DNA from: Lottia gigantea
Lineage: Eukaryota > Mollusca > Gastropoda > Lottiidae
DNA: 64,000 nt
NCBI RefSeq assembly: GCF_000327385.1
Contig: NW_008709190.1
Span: 1,219,892-1,283,891, forward strand
Reading direction: 5' to 3'
Shown here piece after piece: positions 1 through 9,902 of the stretch; within the stretch, counting starts at the first letter, position 1; each line of letters starts with the position of its first letter. The position numbers were made by a program, and so were the translations under genes. The notes below the pieces were generated by a model. The model had not been told where the DNA came from. It saw only the letters and a program-made list of their open reading frames with translations, and did no database searches.

Positions 1-339
1 TAGTAATAGAGCCTGAAGTAATACATATTCATGAGGTGATATCATTTCAAAACTTGTCAATCAACAGGCTGTTACATACCTTTTGATTTGTAAATATATG
101 AACCCATACATGCCCAAACACGTGCATTTTATATGAGCAAGGATTACCTCTCTTTTATAGCTTAAAATTCACATTAAATTCTCATATCACGGAACCTCAT
201 ATGAGCCAGTCCCTCTTATTTACTGTTTAGTGGGTGTGATTTAAACCACACTGAATTGAAACAGTTATCCAAGTATCTGTGACAATGGCTTGAATTTTTG
301 AAATTAAAGTAATCAAGATCCTTAGGAACTGAAACCTAC

Positions 340-1982
340 CGTTGTCATGATTTTATACAGTTCATCTAAAGAAATATATCCATCACCATTGGTATCAATC
401 TTTCGAAATGCTTTTATCAAATCTTCAGCATTTGTTACTGTTTCCTTTCTACAGATATTTACGAAATCTTCAAACGTCAAGGATCCTGTTAAATGATACA
501 ACGTGAATGGTGTAAATTAGTTTTGGGTATTGCCAATCATTCCATGATATGATACTAAACTGGTCCGCAATTTCATATAAAGCTAGGCACCGAAGGAAAG
601 GGTTGAGCTATTGTCATCTTGGCGAAATTCACAACACTAGCGAAGTTGTCAACACTAAATTGACTACATTTCACCAAAGTCTGCTGTCAATTTTTTGACC
701 GTGAGATTTAGGCTGTTAAGGATTTGGTGAAATTCATTGGGGCTCCTAGTGGTCAACTACATCTCACTAAAATACACATAAGACCAATCGCTGAATATAT
801 CAATATCTTGATTTACGTGGGGTGTATAGCTCTATATGAGTCAAGCGAATAATTTATATATGACTTTGCTTGGTGATACTCATCACAGTTAAAGGACTAC
901 GTAATGTAATTGATCAAATATAGCTCTTTATCTTAAAAGTTTCCCTGCATTGTGTCAGCACTAACTGAAATATTAGTTAACAATAGGGTGTAAATATCAT
1001 ATCATTAATGTTATGTTACAGAACTTTTATTTTAAATAAGCGTTAGTGAATAAGTTTTCATCAGATAATATAATCATAATCTTTTTGATTTTTATGTTTG
1101 AAGTACTGACAATTTCCATTTCAACTATATAAATCTTAACAATAGTCAACACTGCTTTAACCCTGTGTCAGTTCCTTCTGTTGAACAGTAGTTTGTTACC
1201 TTCCAACCACCTTAATCTCTATTAGAATTTGTGAACACTGCTTTAACCCTGTGTCAGTTCCTTCTGTTGAATAGTAGCTTGTTACCTTCCAACCACCCTA
1301 ACCTAAATAAATGAAATAACTTCTTACTTGTATCTCGAGCCCAATATCTAGATAATGATTTAGTTGTTGGATTTCGACCAGTCTGCTGTAAAGCTGAAAG
1401 GAAAAATGGAAACCACTGATGACTAAAATAACAATATTTATAACAACAGTCTTGTACAGTGTAAATTCTTTTAAAAGCGAAAAAAACAATATGGTCATCA
1501 TGTGTGGGATTAAGGCAAGTCTACAACTTCATTTATATATTCTTTATGTATAAAATTCAATTTTACATTTTACTTTTACACCTAGAGCTAACAAAGAGTA
1601 AAACTCCATGCAGTGTACAGCATTAACCTACACTTCTAACTGTTGAGGGATCTTTAACGTCCCATTCAAACAACTAGAACTTCTTCCATGTTAGCCCTGC
1701 ATCACTGACAGGGAAAATTCAAAAGGGATCAACTGATCTATGCTAAAACTCGATCTCTGCATCTCTACTTTAACAATATTGAAGGGTTGAGATAAATCAT
1801 ACTAATTTCTAGTATGCATACTAACCTGATAAAAGATCATCTCTACTAGTAATCTCTTCTCTCAAATCATCAAATAAACATAAATAAGCTGCTTTACATT
1901 CTAATTTCAATTCATTATCTACAGTTGATGAGCGACTACTGTGAGATGCTGCTGAAGATGGTCGACTTCTATTTCGAGACAT
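340..1982 (-). CDS. EFCAB7: EF-hand calcium-binding domain protein 7, 5' part only
   Basis: Three coding exons are visible, read on the minus strand: 1826-1982, 1328-1393 and 340-485, with phases that agree at both junctions. The start is the ATG at 1980-1982. The N-terminus is serine/arginine-rich (MSRNRSRPSSAASHSSRSS). It is followed by segments close to my memory of human EFCAB7: ALQQTGRNPTTKSLSRYW, then LTFEDFVNICRKE, then an EF-hand loop DTNGDGYISLDEL with acidic residues at the expected calcium positions. In vertebrates EFCAB7 works with IQCE to anchor the EVC-EVC2 complex at the base of the primary cilium, where it promotes Hedgehog signalling. That role is family knowledge; I infer it here only from similarity. 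The exon ending at 340 has a good GT donor, so the gene continues beyond the left edge of the window. Roughly the first 123 residues are present. Another EF-hand family member is possible but less likely. Confidence 0.8.
1148..1304. repeat. two-copy direct repeat, period 86 bp
   Basis: A block of about 70 bases starting AACACTGCTTTAACCCTG at 1148 recurs almost unchanged at 1234. It lies in the EFCAB7 intron between coding exons 1 and 2, close to the acceptor side of the following sequence. It looks like a recent local duplication. Confidence 0.85.
1605..1735 (+). repeat. SINE-like dispersed repeat, family F, fragment
   Basis: This stretch carries GGGATCTTTAACGT and a block ending CCCTGCATCACTGACAGGG. 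The same blocks recur at 46728-46953 in this orientation, and in reverse at 37669-37905 and 40700-40920. It lies in an EFCAB7 intron. The family is recognised only by these internal matches. Confidence 0.6.
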
Positions 1983-2000
1983 TCTTCTTTGACTGTGCTC

Positions 2001-3179
2001 CTATGAACAAGTTCTTGTTTTTAATAGTTATTAACAATGATATGTCTTATTTTGAACTTAAGTCTGAAATATCAAAATTCGCTATTTTCAAAGATATCAA
2101 CTGGAGAAAAACTTGGCCCTGTTTTATGGAGATTTTCTAAAAAAAATTCTGTTGTTCAGTCATACAATGTCACCCTCATCATTATCCCACTATCTGATTT
2201 AAGCTTATCTTATGTCCCATCCATGCCTTTGCCTTTGGTAATCTTTTGAGATTTTAGCTATCCTGTCCACAAGTACCTGTGATACTGTCCACAAACACCT
2301 GTTGTCTTGTCTCTGATTCCATCAATTTTTTTTTTTCGTTTACAAAATAATACATGTAATATCTCTTCAGCCAAAGACTGCAGGTGCAAAAATAGCTCAA
2401 GGGACATGTAATACAATCAAAATGAAATATATCGGCGAATACAAGGTTTAAAAAAACGGAAAATGTCCATTAAACATGACTAAGTCGACAACCGTCAAAT
2501 TGTAATCAATATTCCCTACCGATACTTTGAATTATAAACAGCACAAGGCTAGAGTAACAAAATGCATTGACAGTTCTCCAATAACACATAAGTATTAAAA
2601 TATGCAAGGATTTAAATGAAAAGAAACTGAAAAAGATGATGATAAATATCATAAACACAAATAATTTAATATTGTTTACCTGTTGACAACGATAAGAACC
2701 AACTTGTTTTGGTGAACTTCCTACTCGCCGCGAGTACCATGGACTTCGTGCGTAGCCAACAAATAACATAAAATTATCTCCCTTCGATAACAGTGAAATT
2801 GCGTTCTATAAAAAAAAAGGCATTCTCACAACTCTCACATATTTCCAAGATATCTGGTTTAATCATCAAAAGTGAATCTACTATCAGTTTGATTATAACG
2901 CACGAAGTCCGCATTAATATTTTTTTTTATTTTTGTGACTTTAAAACAAGCTCATCATAGGTGTGTTCGATGACATGGATGTGTTCGATCTATCATGCAT
3001 TTGCAAACCGAAACCATAACAGATCTTGTGCTTCGCAGTAGGCTAGTGTTTGTATTATAAGTCACCATTCTTTGGGGGGAAAATAGGGCTACCATTGACT
3101 ATATTTTGAAGTTCTAACCACTACATCGCTATCAAATTGTATCATTTCGTTAAACAAGTCCGTCGACCAACAAATCAAC
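2001..3179. promoter_or_regulatory. shared head-to-head promoter region of EFCAB7 and UFSP2
   Basis: Only about 1.2 kb separates the two divergent start codons. On the minus strand a likely EFCAB7 5' untranslated exon ends at 2680 with the donor CAACAG/GTAAAC, and a matching acceptor lies at 2001 just before the ATG-bearing exon. That would place the EFCAB7 transcription start near 2760-2800 and leave about 350 bases between it and UFSP2. A perfect 12-bp inverted repeat, GGACTTCGTGCG at 2741-2752 and its complement at 2899-2910, brackets this interval. No clear TATA box was seen. The untranslated exon is inferred from splice signals only. Confidence 0.45.
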
Positions 3180-4940
3180 ATGGCTGCTGTGAAAATGGTA
3201 CAAGTTGGCGAACAATTTATGTCATCGCTTTCTGGTGTGTCTTGGTCAGATGAAATACTTCAAGGATATCTTTTTGGCCAAATCACAAAGGATAAGACAA
3301 TAGTAGTTGGGTTTGCTAAAACTAATCAGATTAAAGATAAATATGACCACACATATGTTTCTCAACATTTGGTTGGTGGTTTAGATATCTGTGGTGTAAT
3401 TGTTAAACCAGGGTTAGGTGAAGATCCAATGTCAGCAGCTTTTGCAAAACTAGTGAAAGTTACTTTAGCAGAAAGGAATTTTCTTCAGCCAAATATACTC
3501 ATATATTTATCAAATGGCGAAAATCCAAGTCAAAGTTTTAATTGGTTATTAGAAGATAAGAATATTGCTACACAAGCGGAAATTGAAATAAGAGACCACA
3601 GCATATTGTCAGAATCTCTTCTCGTACGCATTCAAACAAAAATTTCCATGACATGTCTCAACCCAAATTCCATAACGGAGGATATTGACCAAGAAGTACA
3701 GAGGCTGTGTTCAGATGTAAAAAATGGTGGCTCTCTTACTTTTTCTATAGCAGAATCTTCAATCCTACTCATGTATGATGAAACATATGGCCTTAAGAAA
3801 AATTCAACAGCCAGTAGTCTTCTAGAATATCTTCCAAAGTTAAAATCTAGTCAAGAAGTTGTATTATCAATGGATGTTCTCCAGAGACTATCAAATAACA
3901 ACATTATTCCGACATGTGCTCCATTTATTCAACATAACATTGGTGAAGAAAACTGTTTGATGGTTGATTTACCTGTTGATGTTTTATGTTTTGTACCTTT
4001 AGACTTGCCCACCAAAGACATTAATCAACTGATATGTGACACCATTAGTCGGCAAATTGAAGCTATGGGCTGTAACATACGCGATAACATAGACAATGGT
4101 AAAGTTTTCCTACCAGAGGCATTCCACTTCCAGCCTCCAGAGTCTGATTATTTTTTAAGTATAATTTACCCTAAAGATATAGCAGATGATAACCTTGAAA
4201 GCTCCAGGAAGAAACTTCATGAAGTCTTTTGTTTACCTTCCAATAGACCACTGTTAAAGAGAAACAACAAATATATCTTTGGTGGAGAAGAAATTCCTGG
4301 TGGATATTTATTAAATCCTCATACTCAGATTAACATCCAACCATTAAAAGATTCAAAGTTTTATCTTGTGAAAGGTAATTACACTTACCACCACTACATG
4401 CAAGATAATTTTGATGACAATAAATGGGGATGTGCCTACAGATCTTTGCAGACTCTCTGTTCTTGGTTTAGGTTTCAGGGTTATACAGAACGCCCTGTAC
4501 CAACTCACAAAGAAATTCAACAGGCTTTGGTGGACATTGGGGATAAAGATCCGAAATTTATTGGTAGTAGAAAATGGATTGGTTCATTAGAAGTTAGTTA
4601 CTGCTTAGATAATCTTATTGGCGTCACTAGTAAAATTCTCAGTGTGAGTGCTGGAGCAGATTTGGCTAACAAAGGAAGAGAATTGGCCCAACATTTCTCA
4701 ACTCAAGGAACACCAGTTATGATAGGAGGGGGTGTTCTAGCTCATACTATACTTGGTATTAATTTTAGTGAAGTGACTGGGGATATAAGGTTTCTTATAT
4801 TAGATCCCCATTATACCGGTGGTGAATATATTCGTGAAGTTCTTGATAAAGGATGGTGTGGATGGAAGGGACCAGATTTTTGGGATCAGACTGCTATGTA
4901 CAATATGTGTTTACCACAGATACCAAGCAATGCTTTATAG
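3180..4940 (+). CDS. UFSP2: Ufm1-specific protease 2
   Basis: Single uninterrupted frame of 586 codons, starting at an ATG in a good context (ACATGG). The C-terminal third is the papain-like UFSP catalytic domain. The nucleophile motif WGCAYRS places Cys418, and LDPHY places Asp542 and His544. The 124-residue Cys-to-Asp spacing is the same as I recall for the mammalian enzyme (Cys302/Asp426 in human). UFSP2 cleaves the ubiquitin-like modifier UFM1 from its targets and matures its precursor; in animals much of it is held at the ER membrane by ODR4. The protein is about 115 residues longer than human UFSP2 at the N-terminus, as in other invertebrates. Residues 1-400 are the less conserved substrate or partner-binding region. 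Having no intron is odd beside its many-exon neighbours. All catalytic residues are present, so it should be active. Confidence 0.95.
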   Translation: MAAVKMVQVGEQFMSSLSGVSWSDEILQGYLFGQITKDKTIVVGFAKTNQIKDKYDHTYVSQHLVGGLDICGVIVKPGLGEDPMSAAFAKLVKVTLAERNFLQPNILIYLSNGENPSQSFNWLLEDKNIATQAEIEIRDHSILSESLLVRIQTKISMTCLNPNSITEDIDQEVQRLCSDVKNGGSLTFSIAESSILLMYDETYGLKKNSTASSLLEYLPKLKSSQEVVLSMDVLQRLSNNNIIPTCAPFIQHNIGEENCLMVDLPVDVLCFVPLDLPTKDINQLICDTISRQIEAMGCNIRDNIDNGKVFLPEAFHFQPPESDYFLSIIYPKDIADDNLESSRKKLHEVFCLPSNRPLLKRNNKYIFGGEEIPGGYLLNPHTQINIQPLKDSKFYLVKGNYTYHHYMQDNFDDNKWGCAYRSLQTLCSWFRFQGYTERPVPTHKEIQQALVDIGDKDPKFIGSRKWIGSLEVSYCLDNLIGVTSKILSVSAGADLANKGRELAQHFSTQGTPVMIGGGVLAHTILGINFSEVTGDIRFLILDPHYTGGEYIREVLDKGWCGWKGPDFWDQTAMYNMCLPQIPSNAL

Positions 4941-5058
4941 TTGCTGTCACTATTTCTTTATAAAACGGTACCGGTAACTGTAGTAGTTTTTTTTATATAT
5001 TAAAAGCCTTTGTGAGCTTTTTTATGCTACTTGCTTGCTTTGAAAAACAGAAATCAAC

Positions 5059-5416
5059 TTAAAGGGACAGGTGTGTCATTTTGGGGGTTTGATTCCAGTC
5101 TTGAATATAGGTACAGTCTTTAGAAGTACTAGAAATGTACTAAAATCGTCTAATTCCTTTAATAATACTTCAAACTAAGAATTTTACTCACTATTTCTAT
5201 AATATGTCATTTTCATATATCACAGAGTATCTTAAATTGATGAATCGTCATTTTAACATTCAATCCCAGATAATTCTGGACACACATGGATTTAATGGGT
5301 CAAATTTCGATAGTGAGCTTTGAACACTATTACAGACTGGAATAGCTAAAAAAAATTCCTGTTTCTTTGACTAAAGTATGATGGGTAAAAAAAAAATGGT
5401 ACATCTGTCCCTTTAA
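5059..5416. mobile_element. TTAA-ended MITE, family B, full copy
   Basis: The element starts TTAA-AGGGACAGGTG and ends with the inverted match CTGTCCCT-TTAA, about 358 bp. It has no coding capacity. Related copies sit at 8757-9052, 36501-36674, 56110-56430 and 58191-58559. This one lies just after the UFSP2 stop and may be part of its 3' untranslated region. AATAAA-type signals follow near 5480. TTAA at both ends would fit the target duplication of piggyBac-type elements, which is an inference. Confidence 0.8.
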
Positions 5417-5814
5417 ACCTGCCATGATGTATGAAAATTTTTCTATTTTACATTTTATACATACACAATTACTGCAAAAAAATAAAAATAAAAAGAAACA
5501 GCATACAGGATTTATATATTAACCCTTTGAACAACTGACTCGTGACTTGCAGTCATTGTAGGTAGAATGTTATTATTGTTATAAAGGATTAAATTGTTAT
5601 GAATGAATTGATTGCATAAAAAATGATTGTTAAGTTATTGAGTGCTATATTATGTGCTTATATGATATAAATTTACTCAAACTATATTTCTATCTGAATC
5701 TATGAAGGAATTTCTTTTTTAAAGGACGCTTCCTCTTCGATAATGGACTTAAATTTGAAGTCTAGAACACGGTCAACAAGTGTATATATTCATCAGTTGG
5801 ACTTGACCATGACT

Positions 5815-6835
5815 AAAGAACTGTCTAGGTCATTAATCCATTAAAGTAGCCCAAACCTTGTCTAGGTCATTAATCGACCATAGCAACCTAAACCTTGTCT
5901 AAGTCATTAATCCACCATAGTATCACAAACGTTGTCTAGGTCATTAATCCAACATAGCAGCCTAAAACTTGTCTAGGTCATTAATCCACAATAGCCTAAA
6001 CCTTGTCTAGGTCATTAATCTACCCGAGTAGCCTACACTTTGCCTAGGTCATTAATCCAACATAGTAGCCTAAACCTTGTCTAGGTCATTGATCCAACAT
6101 AGTAGCCCAAACCTTGTCTAGGTCATTAATCTACCCTAGTAGCTTACACCTTGCCTAGGTCATTAATCCTACATAGTAGCCTAAACCTTGTCTAGGTCAT
6201 TAATCTACCCGAGTAGCCTACACTTTGCCTAGGTCATTAATCCAACATAGTAGCCTAAACCTTGTCTAGGTCATTGATCCAACATAGTAGCCCAAACCTT
6301 GTCTAGGTCATTAATCTACCCTAGTAGCTTACACCTTGCCTAGGTCATTAATCCTACATAGTAGCCTAAACCTTGTCTAGGTCATTAATCTACCCGAGTA
6401 GCCTACACTTTGCCTAGGTCATTAATCCAACATAGTAGCCTAAACCTTGTCTAGGTCATTGATCCAACATAGTAGCCCAAACCTTGTCTAGGTCATTAAT
6501 CTACCCTAGTAGCTTACACCTTGCCTAGGTCATTAATCCTACATAGTAGCCTAAACCTTGTCTAGGTCATTGATCCAACATAGTAGCCCAAACATCTCCA
6601 AGATCATTAATCCACCATAGTAGCCTAAACCTTGTCTAGGTCATTAATCTAGCCGAGTAGGCTACGCTTTACCTAGGTCATTAATTCACCATACTAGTAG
6701 CCTAAACCTTGTCTAGGTCATTAATGTACCCGAGTAGCCTACATTTTGCCTAGGTCATTAATCCAACATAGTAGTCTTAACCTTGTCTAGGTCATTATTT
6801 CATCATAGTAGCTTTAACCTTGTGGATATTAATCT
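5815..6835 (+). repeat. 37-bp minisatellite with 185-bp higher-order repeat
   Basis: About 27 head-to-tail monomers of 37 bp, each built on CTAGGTCATTAATC...TAGTAGCCTAAACC. Monomer variants occur in a fixed order. The diagnostic variant TACCCGAGTA falls at 6021, 6206 and 6391, exactly 185 bp (five monomers) apart. The outer monomers are more diverged than the core, which is usual for arrays that grow by unequal exchange in the middle. Confidence 0.95.
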
Positions 6836-6970
6836 AACATGGTTGGCTAGCATTTACATAACCAAGGACACTAATCCATTTTACCTTGCCTAGGCCAATT
6901 CCCTCACAAGGCTGAACCTTAACATGGTCATCTATCCCACGTTCCTAAGCCTTGGCAAGTTCATCTATTC

Positions 6971-7052
6971 CATTATAGTAAACCTTGAAACGATTATCAA
7001 TTCTATCATAGTAAACCTTGAAACGATTATCAATTCTATCATAGTAAACCTT
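6971..7052 (+). repeat. 33-bp tandem repeat, about 2.5 copies
   Basis: The unit ATAGTAAACCTTGAAACGAT plus 13 more bases repeats with period 33. It follows directly after the 37-bp minisatellite and shares its TAGTAAACCTTG core, so it may be a derivative of the same array. Confidence 0.8.
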
Positions 7053-7335
7053 GATATGGGCAACAGTTACACTGATGTAGGTTAAACACCGTCAATTGAC
7101 ATTATCCCTGGCCCCTTTAATTCAGACTATACTCGAATATAAGCACTGGGGCGTTATCAAGACCCATAAGATCACGACACAATAACGTTGCCTTGGAATA
7201 GCGAAGGCCTGGGCCTAATTGTTGCTTGATTGTCGTCATAATAGATGTTATTCTTATACAAAAGTTAACGAGGTATAGGAAAGATTAGTTTTGCTCTATA
7301 GGCCTATTGATTTAAATTTCTAAAAATCTGTTAAA

Positions 7336-8500
7336 ATGTCAACAACAGCTGAAGATTTTCTTCACAGAACATATAAAAGTACCAATGTTTCCACGCCAAC
7401 TACCAAATTGTGGAGAAATGACGAACAATATGAGTCGTCTGATGAGTCGTATTCAGAAGAGACTATATTAAACGTTGATAATTTCACAGAAGAAAGTAAA
7501 TTAGGTAAATGATTATTTTCAATCGAATATAACACTGTCAGACCTGACCAGTTAACGGATTTACCTTGACTTGGAATTCAGTTTTAAAGCAGCAAGGCAA
7601 ATAGTCAAGTTGAGATTACGGCATCTCTGTAAAAGCGTTTAGGCGCAAACGTCCCATGGAGTGTCTGAAGGGTTCTCCACCTGGAAATTTTTTGAAAAAT
7701 GGACGTTTAGTGAAATAGACCTAAACATCTGTCTCTATTCCAGCCTCTGATAGCTATTTAGACAGCTAGTGTCAGCTACACCAGCACATCTGTCTAAATA
7801 GCTATCAGAGGCTGGAACAGAGACATATGTTTCGATCTATCGGTTAGAATGCTTTGAAATTATTGAAGTCGGGATAACGTGAGGACTAAGTTGCTATTAG
7901 TATGACGACCACTTTCCCCATTATTTTAGTTGATCAAGCCTCAAATGTGTACAATATAAATTTGGAGAAAAAAATCAGACCAAGGATAATCTAAAACCCC
8001 AAGAGATGAGTCATTATTCATTCATGTAAAATGATATACATGTATATGATTTCCTTTTATTTCTTTAAGATGGTCATGTATCAGATGAATCAATGGGTGG
8101 ATCTTTACCAATTGCCACAACTAAAACAGAGATCAGTTTACCAGGTTCTAGAAGAAAAACAAAGATAATTGATAAGAAGGTTATAAGTGAAGGAGAAGTT
8201 TTGCGAAAAAACGGGCGTTTACTTCGAATGATGTACATGTTACAATTACGTAAACGATCTCAAAGTTCACCGCAAACAAACGCATTTGATAACACTTCAG
8301 CATCAACAAGTAAGTCCAATCAGCCACAACCAGAGGTTCAGCTTGTTGGAGCTGAAACGCCATTAAAGAAGCACAATGATGAGGTCAAGAAAGATGTTAC
8401 TAAGGTTACAGGAGAAAAGGTTAACCGAAACCCCACCCAAAGCTCCGATCCACGACGATTATTGCGCAAATTTATCAATACGGGAAGGATAGAACATTAG
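7336..8500 (+). CDS. uncharacterised two-exon protein, 199 aa
   Basis: Exon 1 is 7336-7504 and exon 2 is 8070-8500. They join in phase (GT donor at 7505, TTTAAG acceptor at 8067-8069) to give 199 residues. The N-terminal 70 residues are acidic and serine/threonine-rich (ESSDESYSEETI). The middle is basic and probably helical (VLRKNGRLLRMMYMLQLRKR, about residues 112-131). The C-terminus is polar and ends in DPRRLLRKFINTGRIEH. There is no signal peptide or membrane segment. I recognise no family. An AATAAA lies at 8653-8658, about 150 bases after the stop. That the frame stays open through both exons with clean splice sites supports a real gene; function is unknown. It sits alone between the minisatellite and the ankyrin gene. 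Confidence 0.65.
7730..7825. repeat. long near-perfect inverted repeat (hairpin)
   Basis: Left arm 7730-7765 and right arm 7790-7825 are complementary at 35 of 36 positions, around a 24-base loop. Weaker complementarity extends the stem outwards by another 25-30 bases on each side. It lies inside the intron of the uncharacterised gene at 7336-8500, so it would be transcribed. It may be a palindromic MITE remnant or a source of hairpin RNA. Confidence 0.9.
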
Positions 8501-8756
8501 ATCGATGTCCATTGGGGTAGGGAACTTAACTCATAGGGTGCATATAATGGAGAAAGAAGTTTTTATTTTATAGATCCCGAGATGAATGGTATGGTCTCTC
8601 TCAATTCATTCATCGATTGGCTGAGGCATTCCAGCGCCTCAGTTTCATACACCAATAAATTGAACTTTAACCATTTGTTATTAGTACCCTTTTTTGTAAA
8701 TGCTAGTATCAGTACATAGAGTGTATAATGAAATATGTAAATTAAAAGAATCATGA

Positions 8757-9052
8757 TTAAAGGGACAGGTCACCATCCGTTGAACCAATCGTCCCTTAGT
8801 GTCAGAAACTTTTTTTTTTTTAGCTGAAACTAATCACCATCCAATTCTAAGCCTTCAAATTCATGTGTCCAGAATCTTCCGCGTTTTAAAGTTGGAATGA
8901 CGACTCATCTTTTCTTAAGACTTCTAATTCGAGCTATATTTTAAGGGATTATGCGAATGTTGTGCAGTTCTAGTACTTCTCTAGAAGTAATTATTCCCAC
9001 CCTCTCCTTTAAAAAAACTCAACACCCGAAAATGGTGAACCATGTCTTTTAA
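8757..9052. mobile_element. TTAA-ended MITE, family B
   Basis: The element begins TTAA-AGGGACAGGT and ends ATGTCTT-TTAA. Internally it is the reverse orientation of the copies at 5059 and 58191, sharing the TAAGCCTTCAAAT and ATTCATGTGTCCAGAAT blocks. It is noncoding and lies downstream of the uncharacterised gene. Confidence 0.75.
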
Positions 9053-9261
9053 GATAATCAGATCGCCGTGCTTGACTTTAAAAACGCCGAGACTTGTTGA
9101 CACTTTTTATCACAAGAAAAACACCAAAACACATAGAATTTATATAAATATATTAGAAATGTGTAAAAAAAATAAATATGGTACGAATAACAAAATATAA
9201 TGATAAAGTATCAATATCACAGAGTAAACGAGAAAAAAGTTTCTATAATATTTTTATCATG

Positions 9262-9409
9262 AAGAGTTTCATAAAAATGTGTGTGTCGGGGACACTGATA
9301 GCATCAATTTCCACCATTCCGATTTTTGATCAGACGTCGGTGGTTCAAGTATTTGATGACGTCACATCGCAATGTTTCATCACATCAAAACCTCTTTACA
9401 CCCCTTTAA
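9262..9409. mobile_element. palindromic MITE, family A, internally deleted
   Basis: It carries the family core CGGGGACACTGATAGCATCA, one TGACGTCA site, and the right end AAAACCTCTTTACACCCC-TTTAA. It is shorter than the roughly 320-bp full copies at 42627 and 50937, so one arm is largely missing. An open frame of 101 codons runs through it by chance. Confidence 0.75.
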
Positions 9410-9902
9410 TGGACACACCAGACAACACCAAATTTAGACTTTCATTATTTTTTTTTACTGTGCAGTTGGTTGGATCATTCTAAATTTAACAATACAATAA
9501 AGCTTGTAAAAACGTTTCTATCCTATTTTTGAAAAAATATTTATTTATGGACCATTTCCAAAGTATAACTATTAACACGATGAAGAGGCCGTGAATTTTC
9601 GTGGAGGATTGAGGACGATTATCAGCTCCATCTGAGCGTTATTTTTCTTACAATAGACTTTTCCCGAAGCCTTTCCTCGGACGTTATATAGGATGGGATA
9701 TATGGGATATCGGTAAAGTCCGATGAACGTGTTTAGCTTAATTTGTTATGCTAGTCCGAAGCGATTCTTTTCACAGCTGCTACGCCTACAATACAAAGCG
9801 ATACTTCTACCAAGGGCCTATCATTGGCCAACAGATAAAAAGCTAAGCATATTATTAGGCCTAGTATACATCTTGATAACGTATAATATAAAGACTTTAT
9901 AA

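Noticed and set aside
2506-2769. 87-codon minus-strand frame as a gene
   Set aside because: It covers the inferred EFCAB7 5' untranslated exon and its intron; no conserved protein is recognisable.
5815-6835. Regular repeats resembling a CRISPR array
   Set aside because: Units are contiguous 37-bp monomers without unique spacers, and the window is eukaryotic with spliced genes; it is a minisatellite.
9178-9483. 101-codon frame as a gene
   Set aside because: It runs through a family A MITE copy and has no match in other frames or species known to me.
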